The position numbers and the translations under genes are program-made. Below, piece by piece: positions 7,476 to 15,662 of a stretch of DNA of 64,000 nucleotides. The notes beneath the pieces were generated by a model. That model searched no databases and had not been told where the DNA came from. It was given only the letters and a program-made list of their open reading frames with translations. This stretch comes from Hymenobacter sp. BT188 (GTDB lineage: Bacteria; Bacteroidota; Bacteroidia; Cytophagales; Hymenobacteraceae): contig NZ_JACSCW010000003.1 in the NCBI RefSeq assembly GCF_014333585.1, positions 62,001-126,000 of the forward strand, in the 5' to 3' direction. Position 1 is the first letter of the stretch, and each line of letters starts with the position of its first letter.

Positions 7476-8936
7476 TTACTCCAAATCTCCGCCGGCTGCC
7501 CAGCGCAGCGTGGCCTGGGTTTGCGCGTATTTGGCTTGCAGCTCGGCCAGTTTTATCCGGGCACTGACGAGTGAGGCTTCGCGGGAGTTGAGCAGGAATA
7601 CGGAGCTTTCACCGTTTTCGAAGCGGATTTGTTCGCCGTTACGCAGCTTTTGTGAGTTCTCAACCACTTGCTCCTGCACGCGAAGCTGCTCACGCAAAGC
7701 TTCCCAATCGTTGGCAACGGTGCGCACGGTGGTTTGTACTTCCCGCGTGTCCTGCTGCAGATCCAGTTCGGCTTCGCGGCGCTTTAATTGGTTAAGCTGC
7801 AGCTTGCTCCGCTCTTGGCGCAGCAACAACGGATATTGGAAGCTTAGGCCCAGCTTATAATTGTTGGCAAAATAGGTATTCGTCCATTGCATGTCGCCCT
7901 CCGGTTGGAAAGGCTGACCAGTTCGCAATAAGTTGTAATCGACAGAAAGCTTGGGCAATAGTTTGTTCGACAAGAGCCGGCGTTCTATACCCAGCTGATT
8001 GAGCTTAGCCCGAGTCTTGGCCAACTCAGGATGTATCTGGCTGGCCAGGTTTACAAGCGCTTGCACCGAATCGGGGGACAATGAGCGCCAGGCGGTGGGG
8101 GCGGGTAAGGCTTCTGGGCGGGCAGTGGGGGGTAATTCCCGTGGCTGATTCTGCTCATCCCACAAATAATTGCTAATCAGAAGCGTCACGTTTTGCCACT
8201 GCACCCTTGCCTGTACTAGTTGCGCCTGTCGGTTCTGAAGCTCAGTCAGTGCTTCTACAGAGTCGATTGCAGCCAAGTCGCCCTGCCGGACTCGCTCGCG
8301 TACGGCCCTGAATCGTACCTCAGCCAGCTCGGCATTGAGGCGTAATAACTCTAAGCGCTGATGGCTTAAGCTCCACTCCCAGTAATCCTTCGCCGCCGAA
8401 AGCAGAAGCTTGTTGAGCGCGCCACGGCGTTCGGCTTCCGCCAGCCCTACCAAGGCCTGCGCTTGCCGAATGGCCGCCCTTCGCTCATCAATGAGCAAGC
8501 CCTGCGCCAGGGGCACCGATATGCCCAAATAGCTCAGGCCGCTTTCGGGCGTCCGTATTTGCTGGCTTACGTAGGTGCCCACATTGCGCTCAAAGCCAGC
8601 TTTTACATCGAAGCCAAACCACACAGGGACCTTTAGAGCATTGTCCCAGGTGTTAAAATAATCCTTGCTTCCCAACGTCTTGCCGTAGTATTTGCTGCTC
8701 ACGGATGGATCGAGCAGGCCGCGGGCGTAGCGAATTTCCTGCTGGGCGCGCTCGGGCAGCAAGCCAGCTTGCCGAGCCACCGGGTGCCGCAGCGTGACGT
8801 GCGTAAACAAGTCAGTGAGCGTAAAGACAAGCTGCGTTGTATCGCGCGGCAATGGTTGCGCCGTCGCCCGCCCTACTGGCAACAACCCAAGCCCAGCCGC
8901 AAGGAGCACAACCAGCGAAATGACGTAACGAACCAT
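7476..8936 (-). CDS. TolC family outer membrane efflux protein
   Basis: Outer-membrane channel of a tripartite exporter. The frame begins at a TTG (8945), but the ATG at 8936 gives a clean signal peptide, MVRYVISLVVLLAAGLGLLP, cleaved near ATA-QPLP, and a 486-residue protein. The mature part shows two similar alpha-helical halves rich in Q, L and A with long coiled-coil stretches (for example RAQQEIRYARG and LNQLKRREAELDLQQ), the pattern of the OEP fold. It is the last gene of the TetR, ABC, HlyD, TolC set, 54 bases after the HlyD gene, and ends at a bidirectional terminator. Confidence 0.88.
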   Translation of the reverse strand: MVRYVISLVVLLAAGLGLLPVGRATAQPLPRDTTQLVFTLTDLFTHVTLRHPVARQAGLLPERAQQEIRYARGLLDPSVSSKYYGKTLGSKDYFNTWDNALKVPVWFGFDVKAGFERNVGTYVSQQIRTPESGLSYLGISVPLAQGLLIDERRAAIRQAQALVGLAEAERRGALNKLLLSAAKDYWEWSLSHQRLELLRLNAELAEVRFRAVRERVRQGDLAAIDSVEALTELQNRQAQLVQARVQWQNVTLLISNYLWDEQNQPRELPPTARPEALPAPTAWRSLSPDSVQALVNLASQIHPELAKTRAKLNQLGIERRLLSNKLLPKLSVDYNLLRTGQPFQPEGDMQWTNTYFANNYKLGLSFQYPLLLRQERSKLQLNQLKRREAELDLQQDTREVQTTVRTVANDWEALREQLRVQEQVVENSQKLRNGEQIRFENGESSVFLLNSREASLVSARIKLAELQAKYAQTQATLRWAAGGDLE

Positions 8937-8990
8937 TAAATGCAAAGGAAATTTATGCGGTGGTAACAGAATACTTGGTATTAACTGTGG

Positions 8991-10373
8991 TTACTCTTCA
9001 GCCGTAACATATTTTTCGGTTTTATCTGCTTTCACCAGCTTGTCAGTTTCCTTTGGTTTTCCCACAAAATTCGGTGGGAAGCCATTCAGCTGGCGCCACA
9101 GTTCATACCAAATGGGCACATCGTCGAGCAAGGCCCAGCCATACACGCCGCTGCCTACTCGCAATGGCTCGGGCCAGGCCTCCGTGTCAGGATCGGGAAT
9201 AACGAGCACGCGGTACTGTCCCTGACTATCAATGTTATCGATAACGGCTACCACGCCCCCGAAGGTGCCGAAGCTCGTGCCGGGCCAGCCCGAAAATACC
9301 AGTGCTGGCCAGCCATCAAACTGTAGCCGGACCTTGCGACCCACCGAAAGCAGCGGAATATCCATGGGCTTCACGTAGAGTTCGGCGGCCAGCTGGGGCT
9401 TCGATGGCATTACCGTCACGATGGGCTCGCCTTCTTTAATAATCTCTCCAAGGCCCTGCTTGAGGGCTCTTACTACGTAGCCGTCCTGCGGAGCTGTAAT
9501 GCGGTAAAAAGCGTCACGGATGCTCAGATTAGCATATTCGTTGCGCATTTTGGCTATTTGCCCCTCCGTGTCGAACTGGTAGGCGGTAGCGCTTCGCCGG
9601 TCACTCTCAGACTTTGCTAGCTTATCTTGATACTCCGCGCCGAGAGAAAGCAGCTCCAAACGGGCATTTATCAACTCCTGCTGGCTCACTCCCAGCTTGT
9701 TTGCCACCGCCTGTTGCTTAGCCGTCGATTCCTGAAACTTAAGCCGGCGCTGCTCTACTTCAGTCAGGGATTTCAGACCCTGCTGGTAAAGTTTTTCCTG
9801 CCGGTCGAGCTGCTGACGCGCAATAGCAAAATCAGTGTTAGCAGCTACTAGCTCAGCACTATCGCTCAGCACTTTCAGGCGGCTTTGACGCACTTTGTTT
9901 CTCGCTTTGTCGAGGCTTACCCGCAGGCCTTCTCGCAGTGCTACCTGTTGCTGGCTCAGTGCAACTGCCTTTGCGCTGTTCTCACGTAGCGAACCTTCTT
10001 TGGCTGCCAGCTGCTCACGGGTCCGAAGGAGTAGATCGGGATCGAAATACTTGTCTTTTATTTCCGCAATATCGACCAAGGTATCGCCGCGTTGTACTAG
10101 CTGTCCTTCCTTTACACGCCAGCGCATAATACGTCCGGCAATCGTGCTGGGAACCGTTTGAGGCCGGTCTTGGGGGCGCAGCGTGGTGAGCGTGCCCGTG
10201 GAACGAATGTTTTGAGTCCAGGGCAAAAATCCGAACAGTATCACCAATATTCCCATGCCTAAGCACCAACGAGCCAGTACTCGGCCAGTGCGCGGCGTTT
10301 GCACCTGTGCAAACGAAGTGAAGCGTTTGGCTTCCGGGTGGGTTTCAGGAACAGAATACTCAGCGAAAGGCAT
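8991..10373 (-). CDS. HlyD family membrane fusion (periplasmic adaptor) protein
   Basis: Adaptor linking an inner-membrane ABC exporter to TolC. 460 residues: a short cytosolic N-terminus, one membrane helix at about 34-52 (RWCLGMGILVILFGFLPW), a lipoyl half-domain with IAGRIMRWRVKEGQLVQRGD near residue 90, and a long coiled coil (about 115-270). The second lipoyl half is ITAPQDGYVVRALKQGLG, followed by a beta-barrel domain. The C-terminal part (residues about 360-430) is longer than in simple RND adaptors. It lies between the ABC transporter and TolC genes on the same strand, consistent with a type I-like secretion or efflux unit. Confidence 0.88.
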   Translation of the reverse strand: MPFAEYSVPETHPEAKRFTSFAQVQTPRTGRVLARWCLGMGILVILFGFLPWTQNIRSTGTLTTLRPQDRPQTVPSTIAGRIMRWRVKEGQLVQRGDTLVDIAEIKDKYFDPDLLLRTREQLAAKEGSLRENSAKAVALSQQQVALREGLRVSLDKARNKVRQSRLKVLSDSAELVAANTDFAIARQQLDRQEKLYQQGLKSLTEVEQRRLKFQESTAKQQAVANKLGVSQQELINARLELLSLGAEYQDKLAKSESDRRSATAYQFDTEGQIAKMRNEYANLSIRDAFYRITAPQDGYVVRALKQGLGEIIKEGEPIVTVMPSKPQLAAELYVKPMDIPLLSVGRKVRLQFDGWPALVFSGWPGTSFGTFGGVVAVIDNIDSQGQYRVLVIPDPDTEAWPEPLRVGSGVYGWALLDDVPIWYELWRQLNGFPPNFVGKPKETDKLVKADKTEKYVTAEE

Positions 10374-10468
10374 AGTATGAAAACTGTAAAATTCGTTTCG
10401 AAGCTTGCGGCCAGCGGGAGTCTTGGGTGCTGATAAAAGCTGGTGGCAAGACTACATGGGGGGCATTT

Positions 10469-12199
10469 TTAAGCAACAAATAGCTCTTGTAACTCCGGCT
10501 GCTGAGCAATGACTGCATAGTCGCCGGTAGCAACCAGATGACCGTCGCGAAGCACGGCAACACGTGGGCAAAGTGCCAGCAGGCGTGGGTCGCTGGAGGC
10601 TAGAATCAACGTCCAGGGCATGTCGGGAGCCAACAGGCGCTTCAGTATCCGCCGCCGCTCAGCTGCTTCTACAGCGGGCAGAAAGTGGTCGAGCAGAAGC
10701 AGCCGGGGGCGACGCACCAAGGCGCGGGCCAATAGCAGCTTTTGCTTCACATTGTCAGCCAGCGGTGTGCCAGCAGTCAGGTAGGTGCCCAAGCCCTGAG
10801 GCCAGGCATGGAGCTTGTCGCGCAGTCCTACTAAGTCAAGCGCCCAGGAGATATCAATGGGCTGAATTTCAGGTTGATTAAGCGTTAGATTCTCCAGTAC
10901 AGAGCCGCTGAACAAGTGCTGATGCGAAAAATTTGATCCCATCGCACGCGACAACGTTTCGGGGGCAAGGTCACGCAGGGCGATATCATCATAGGTGATC
11001 ACGCCCTGGTAAGTATCAAGCAATCCGCCCATAATTCGCAGGAGCGTGGTCTTACCGGAGCCATCGTAGCCAGCAAGTCCTAAATGTTCGTTGGGTTGTA
11101 GGCTTAATGATACATCTTGTACAACCTGGCGATTCGCGTTCGGATACTGATACGTTACGAGGCGCAAATCGACTGCTACCCCACGATTACTGGCTGAAAA
11201 GGTAAGATTGGCCCCTGGCTGTTTTTTGATGCTGGGCAACTCCAGCACATGACCAATTTTATTGATCGAGGTGAGAGCATCGTAGAGTACATCCAGCTTG
11301 ATCAGGATTTTCTCAACCGCTCCAATAGTCAGGATGATGACGATTTCAGAAGCTACAAACTGACCAATGTTGATTTCTTTGGCTACCAATAGCCAGCAGC
11401 CAATAGTTAGCAATCCAGCCGTAATAAGGGTTTTGAAACCAACAAAGCCTAAATACTGCGTCATCAACACCCGAAAGTGCGAACGTCGGGCCATAAGGTA
11501 CCCATTGACGTGATCATCGGTACGGTCGAGAACCATGGCATGGCGTGGAGCCAAGCGAAACGTATGGACCGTCCGGGCCACATCTTCGAGCCAGGACACT
11601 ACCCGGTATTTGTATTTTGACTCTGTTAAGCTCGTTTCCAGACCTTTCCTCCAGGTCAGGCGTAACAGTAAGCCCAGAATTAAAACCAGGAACAGACCAA
11701 AAACAATGAAGGCCGGATGGTAGAAGGATAGCAGTAGCAACCCAAACAGAATCTGGACACCAGCCGAGGAAAAGTCGATCAATAGAATAGCCAATCCTTT
11801 TTGCAGGGTAGGCGTGTCGAGCATCCTATTCATAAGCTCTGGCAGGTACTCATCGCCTAGAGCTTCGGTGCGCACGCGAGGCAGATGTACCGCGAAATCG
11901 AAGGCAATCCGAGCAAATAAGCGCTGCTGCAGAAACTCCACCAGATAGATCTGCATGATCTGAAGGCCTCCGACTATTACCGTTCCCACCGTGATAAAAG
12001 CGATGAGCACTATTAGAGAGGTGCTCACTGCTCCGCTCGATACAAAGCCGATTACACTCTGCACGCCAAGTGGCAATGATAAAGTAATAAGCCCTGCTAG
12101 CGCTGCATATACATATAGGTAAGCGATATCGCGCCGTTCAGCCAGCAGCAGCTGCCATAAGCGTTGGCCCGAGGTTGGTCCAGATGAATTTTCAGCCAT
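10469..12199 (-). CDS. ABC exporter, fused permease and degenerate ATPase
   Basis: Inner-membrane exporter half-transporter of 576 residues. Residues about 25-310 form a six-helix ABC transmembrane domain; residues about 340-570 form the nucleotide-binding domain. Walker A is intact (GYDGSGKT, 377-384), as is a Q-loop glutamine (Q427). Other key elements are altered. The signature LSGGQ is replaced by GTPLADNVKQ (about 477-486), Walker B LLLLD ends at D504 with His505 in place of the catalytic glutamate, and the H-loop histidine is replaced around ASSD (534-537). No C39 peptidase domain is present. It is flanked by TetR and HlyD genes. It may pair with an active partner elsewhere or hydrolyse ATP weakly. 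Confidence 0.88.
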   Translation of the reverse strand: MAENSSGPTSGQRLWQLLLAERRDIAYLYVYAALAGLITLSLPLGVQSVIGFVSSGAVSTSLIVLIAFITVGTVIVGGLQIMQIYLVEFLQQRLFARIAFDFAVHLPRVRTEALGDEYLPELMNRMLDTPTLQKGLAILLIDFSSAGVQILFGLLLLSFYHPAFIVFGLFLVLILGLLLRLTWRKGLETSLTESKYKYRVVSWLEDVARTVHTFRLAPRHAMVLDRTDDHVNGYLMARRSHFRVLMTQYLGFVGFKTLITAGLLTIGCWLLVAKEINIGQFVASEIVIILTIGAVEKILIKLDVLYDALTSINKIGHVLELPSIKKQPGANLTFSASNRGVAVDLRLVTYQYPNANRQVVQDVSLSLQPNEHLGLAGYDGSGKTTLLRIMGGLLDTYQGVITYDDIALRDLAPETLSRAMGSNFSHQHLFSGSVLENLTLNQPEIQPIDISWALDLVGLRDKLHAWPQGLGTYLTAGTPLADNVKQKLLLARALVRRPRLLLLDHFLPAVEAAERRRILKRLLAPDMPWTLILASSDPRLLALCPRVAVLRDGHLVATGDYAVIAQQPELQELFVA

Positions 12200-12221
12200 A
12201 ATGGAGACTGTTGAGTGATAA

Positions 12222-12899
12222 TTACTTGCTTAGCACTGAAAAGGCAATGTTCTCCAAAAACCCTAGAATATCTTGCTTCGCCGTCTCAGGAGTAGGTGTA
12301 TCGGCCAACGAAGGCAGGTGCTGAGAGAAAAAGAGCTGCTTGCGCGCTGACTCAAGCAACGTGCTTACCAAGGCGTGCGGATAGGGATAGTGGGGGGCAA
12401 TTTCTTGGACCACGGCCGTGATGTCGGCACATAAGCTTTTGTATTCACGATAAAAGCCATCATGATTTACTTGGTCAACCTCGCGGGTAAGGTAGGTTTT
12501 AGATGCCTCCGCCACCACCACGCGGTATAACGCCGCCTCGTCTAGCTCGGGGGTTGCGGCATTATCACGGTGAGCATTGGTGATAATACCCAGGATGAGC
12601 CGGAGTCGGGCGTGCGGGTCGGTAACATTGTGCGTGTGAAATCGAATTTGAAACCGAAGCCACGCCCAGTGCCACGAAATAAGATAAACGAGCAAACGGT
12701 GCTTGTTTTCAAAGTATCGATACAGCGACGCTTCCGTGGAGCCTATCTGCTGGGCCAGCTTTTTAAAGGTGAACAGTTCAAATCCTAATTCGTCAATAAG
12801 CTGTACGCTCGTAGCTATGATCTTCCGGCCAAGATCAGTTTCATGTGGATCGCGCAAAAAAAGCTTCTCATTAAGCTCTGGACGCAGGGTAGTTAACAT
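12222..12899 (-). CDS. TetR/AcrR family transcriptional regulator
   Basis: Predicted repressor of the exporter operon it heads. The ATG at 12899 gives 225 residues; an in-frame TTG at 13010 would place the start upstream of the predicted transcription start and is unlikely. The N-terminal helix-turn-helix reads FTFKKLAQQIGSTEASLYRY followed by FENKHRLLVYLI, the standard TetR arrangement. The C-terminal ligand domain is not assignable to a substrate. The downstream ABC gene begins 22 bases after the stop. A perfect palindrome overlapping the promoter (13013-13024) is a good candidate for its own operator, implying autoregulation and drug or signal induction of the exporter. Confidence 0.9.
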   Translation of the reverse strand: MLTTLRPELNEKLFLRDPHETDLGRKIIATSVQLIDELGFELFTFKKLAQQIGSTEASLYRYFENKHRLLVYLISWHWAWLRFQIRFHTHNVTDPHARLRLILGIITNAHRDNAATPELDEAALYRVVVAEASKTYLTREVDQVNHDGFYREYKSLCADITAVVQEIAPHYPYPHALVSTLLESARKQLFFSQHLPSLADTPTPETAKQDILGFLENIAFSVLSK

Positions 12900-13007
12900 T
12901 CTGGGAGGAATGATTGTGATGTTCAGGTTATTGAGCTTTGCGCTGCCTGATATTCTTTTAAAAACCGCTCCAAGGCTATAAAAGCACTCTCTATACACCG
13001 CTAAGCG

Positions 13008-13024
13008 CAAATGTAACTAGTTAC
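13008..13024 (-). promoter_or_regulatory. Promoter -7 box overlapped by TetR operator palindrome
   Basis: On the minus strand TACATTTG (13015-13008) fits the -7 consensus TAnnTTTG; no good -33 TTTG is seen at 19 bases. It overlaps GTAACTAGTTAC (13013-13024), a perfect 12-base palindrome of the kind bound by TetR regulators, about 115 bases before the TetR start. Confidence 0.5.
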
Positions 13025-13136
13025 TCCGGATAATAGTTTTACTACCATTTATAATTAATGTGCTTTTAATCCTGATACTTCTGCTATGTTGAGTTGTGGT
13101 TGAATAGTTTGTCAGATACTGTCTTTATTGGGCAGT

Positions 13137-13210
13137 TAGCTCAAGCTTAAAAAGGGAAAAGCGACAACCGATTGTTCAGTTGTCGCTTTTCCCTTTTTAA
13201 GCTTGAGCTA
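13137..13210. terminator. Strong terminator after nuoJ
   Basis: A perfect 32-bp inverted repeat (13137-13168 and 13179-13210) with a 10-base loop. It begins 6 bases beyond the nuoJ stop and ends the nuoA-J unit, shielding the TetR operon from read-through. Confidence 0.9.
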
Positions 13211-13216
13211 GCCTAT

Positions 13217-13726
13217 CTAGAAGTTTCGTTCGCCCGTTTCCCGTTTACCCAACATCATCGCACCAACCATTGCCACGATAAACAAGACTGATACCAACTC
13301 AAATGGCAGCATGTATTGCTTATACAGCACCATACCCAGCCGGTCTACCATTCCTATTTGCGAATCGAAAGTAGCCGTATCAGCTCCGCCGGGCTGGATG
13401 TCGCGCAAAGCAGCAACCAGAATGAGCAGTAAAGAACCACCAGCAATGGCGGCTGCTATTTTAGACAAAGCCGACTTATGAGGCTCCGTATCAGCGTTCA
13501 GGTTCAGAAACATAATCACGAACAGGAACAGCACCATAATGGCCCCCGCATACACAATGATGTTCACAGCCGCCAAAAACTGCGCGTTTAGCAGCAAGTA
13601 GTGCCCTGATATCGTGAAAAACGTCAAAATCAGGAAGAGGACGCTGTGAACCGGGTTTTTGGCCAGTACCACGCCCAGCGCGCTAAACAGCGCTACAAAC
13701 GACAGAAAGAAAAAGAGAGGAGACAT
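13217..13726 (-). CDS. nuoJ: NADH-quinone oxidoreductase subunit J
   Basis: Five-helix membrane subunit of complex I containing the pi-bulge helix near the quinone/proton coupling region. The ATG at 13726 (MSPLFFFLSFVALFSALG) gives 169 residues, the family length; an upstream TTG at 13825 would add an unlikely hydrophilic leader. The hallmark helix is VNIIVYAGAIMVLFLFVIMFL, after HYLLLNAQFLAA. It follows nuoI by about 120 bases and is the last gene of the first nuo unit. The expected next gene, nuoK, is displaced to 5975. Confidence 0.96.
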   Translation of the reverse strand: MSPLFFFLSFVALFSALGVVLAKNPVHSVLFLILTFFTISGHYLLLNAQFLAAVNIIVYAGAIMVLFLFVIMFLNLNADTEPHKSALSKIAAAIAGGSLLLILVAALRDIQPGGADTATFDSQIGMVDRLGMVLYKQYMLPFELVSVLFIVAMVGAMMLGKRETGERNF

Positions 13727-13847
13727 AAGCGAAGGTAACACCAAGTGAAATAGCGGCGCTGATTTCACTTGGTCGTTGAGTAATCGGGGCTGGGAGGCTT
13801 TTTTATCGTTTCCAGCAAGTTGCAACCCATTCGGCCGCGACTTTAGC

Positions 13848-14426
13848 CTAGGCCGGTTGCTGAGCCATTTTATTGCGTAATACCTCCGCCTGCTCGGGCG
13901 TCAGCTGAATGCCACGCTGAGAGCGGGCATCGGGCGACACCGGCTCCACCAAACGGTCCTTGCCGTAAATGAACTCGTCGCGCTCGAAGCGTGGGGGAGC
14001 CATTTTATCGGCTTGCAGGTACACGGCGGCTTTCGGGCAGGCTTCCTCGCAGAGACCGCAGAAGATGCAACGCAGCATATTTACCTCGTAGCTGACGGCG
14101 TATTTCTCTTCGCGGTAGAGGCCTTCTTCGCCCTTCTTCCGTTCGCCGGCTACCATCGTAATAGCTTCGGCGGGGCAGGCTACAGCGCAAAGGCCGCAAG
14201 CAGTACACCGTTCCCGGCCCTGCTCATCGCGCTTGAGCACATGCAGACCACGGAAAATGGGAGAGAACGGCCGCGTTTCCTCCGGGTACCGAATGGTAGC
14301 CTTCTTGGAGAAGAAGTGTCGCATGGTAATGCTCAGACCTTGGAAAATAGCCGGCAAATATGCCCGCTCGGCGAGCGTCATTGGCTTCTTTGCCAGTATC
14401 TTGGCTCTATTGCTTAAGGGTTGCAT
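13848..14426 (-). CDS. nuoI: NADH-quinone oxidoreductase subunit I
   Basis: Peripheral-arm subunit that holds two [4Fe-4S] clusters (N6a and N6b) and passes electrons to NuoB. 192 residues with two classical ferredoxin motifs: C74-C77-C80-C84 (CTACGLCAVACP) and C120-C123-C126-C130 (CIFCGLCEEACP). The N-terminal segment GLSITMRHFFSKKATIRYPE is the usual membrane-surface helix. The C-terminus is longer than in E. coli and hydrophilic. It sits between nuoH and nuoJ in the standard order. Confidence 0.97.
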   Translation of the reverse strand: MQPLSNRAKILAKKPMTLAERAYLPAIFQGLSITMRHFFSKKATIRYPEETRPFSPIFRGLHVLKRDEQGRERCTACGLCAVACPAEAITMVAGERKKGEEGLYREEKYAVSYEVNMLRCIFCGLCEEACPKAAVYLQADKMAPPRFERDEFIYGKDRLVEPVSPDARSQRGIQLTPEQAEVLRNKMAQQPA

Positions 14427-14490
14427 GATGGTTAGTTTCTTAATCCGAGAATATCGGATGAGCAGCTTGGGAGTCTACTTACGAGCCGAA

Positions 14491-15591
14491 TTACTGCAAC
14501 AGCCACCACTTCGGCACCTGTGGGATAATGTTGAATACAATTAGCCCCCCAGTAAGCAGAATATTGAAAATGGCCAGCGGAATCAGGATGGTCCAGCCCA
14601 GGCGCATGAGCTGGTCGTAGCGGAAGCGGGGCAAAGTCCAGCGCACCCACATAAAGAAGAAAATGAAGGAGAAAATCTTAACAAAGATGGCTACCACTCC
14701 CAAGCCCGTCACAATGTTGTGGGCCGTAACCATTCCCTGCGACTCAGCCAGAAAAGCGCGCAACTCATACTGGAATGGGAAGTTGAAGCCGCCAAAGTAC
14801 AGCACGCTCATCACGGCTGAAGCCACAAACACGTTGATGTATTCAGCGAATAAGTACAGACCCATTTTCATTGAGCTATACTCAGTGTGGTAGCCGCCCA
14901 CCAACTCAGTTTCGCACTCCGGCAAGTCGAAAGGAGTACGGTTGGTCTCGGCGAAAGCGCAGACGATGAAGATGATAAAGCCCAGCGGCTGCTTCACAAT
15001 GTTCCAGAATTGCCACTCGCCAGGTACCGACTGCTGCAGCGTGATTTCGCGCAACGACAGAGTCTCGCTAATCATGAGCACCGCAATCAGCGACAAGCCC
15101 ATGGCCAACTCGTAGCTGATGTTCTGTGAGGCGGCACGAATGGCCCCCAGCAAGGAGAATTTATTGTTGGAAGCCCAGCCGCCAATCATAATACCATACA
15201 CACCCAGCGAAACCACGCCGAACACATACAGCATTCCAATATTTACCTCAATGCCTTGCAGCCAGATGATGGTACTGCCGAACTGCAAGTAATTGCCGAA
15301 GGGAATTACGGCAGATGCCATCAGCGCTGTAACCATAGCTAAGCACGGACCGAAAACGAAAAGCGCACGGTTAGAGCCAGCCGGGAAAAACTCTTCTTTG
15401 GTGAACAGTTTCACAGCATCAGCCAGTGGTTGAAGCAGGCCAAAAGGACCCGCCCGGTCAGGGCCGACCCGATCTTGCAGGAAGGCCGCAATAACGCGCT
15501 CCGCATAAGTAGAATACGTGGCGATGAGCAGCGAAACGCCGAACACTACCAGAATAACGAGGGCTTGCCAGCCCAGTGCGGGAAGTTCCAT
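14491..15591 (-). CDS. nuoH: NADH-quinone oxidoreductase subunit H
   Basis: Membrane subunit that joins the peripheral and membrane arms and forms most of the quinone-binding chamber. 366 residues, about eight or nine helices. The diagnostic loop RVGPDRAGPFGLLQPLADAV (residues 41-60) and the acidic loop CAFAETNRTPFDLPECETEL lining the quinone entrance are both present, as is the late FFFMWVRWTLPRFRYDQLM segment. The start at 15591 (MELPALGWQALVILVV) is well placed, 71 bases after the nuoG stop. Confidence 0.97.
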   Translation of the reverse strand: MELPALGWQALVILVVFGVSLLIATYSTYAERVIAAFLQDRVGPDRAGPFGLLQPLADAVKLFTKEEFFPAGSNRALFVFGPCLAMVTALMASAVIPFGNYLQFGSTIIWLQGIEVNIGMLYVFGVVSLGVYGIMIGGWASNNKFSLLGAIRAASQNISYELAMGLSLIAVLMISETLSLREITLQQSVPGEWQFWNIVKQPLGFIIFIVCAFAETNRTPFDLPECETELVGGYHTEYSSMKMGLYLFAEYINVFVASAVMSVLYFGGFNFPFQYELRAFLAESQGMVTAHNIVTGLGVVAIFVKIFSFIFFFMWVRWTLPRFRYDQLMRLGWTILIPLAIFNILLTGGLIVFNIIPQVPKWWLLQ

Positions 15592-15662
15592 GTAGTATAT
15601 TACTAGTTTCAGATACTAAAAGTGTATTACTCACCTAGAGATTCTACACAACTAGCACCTAC

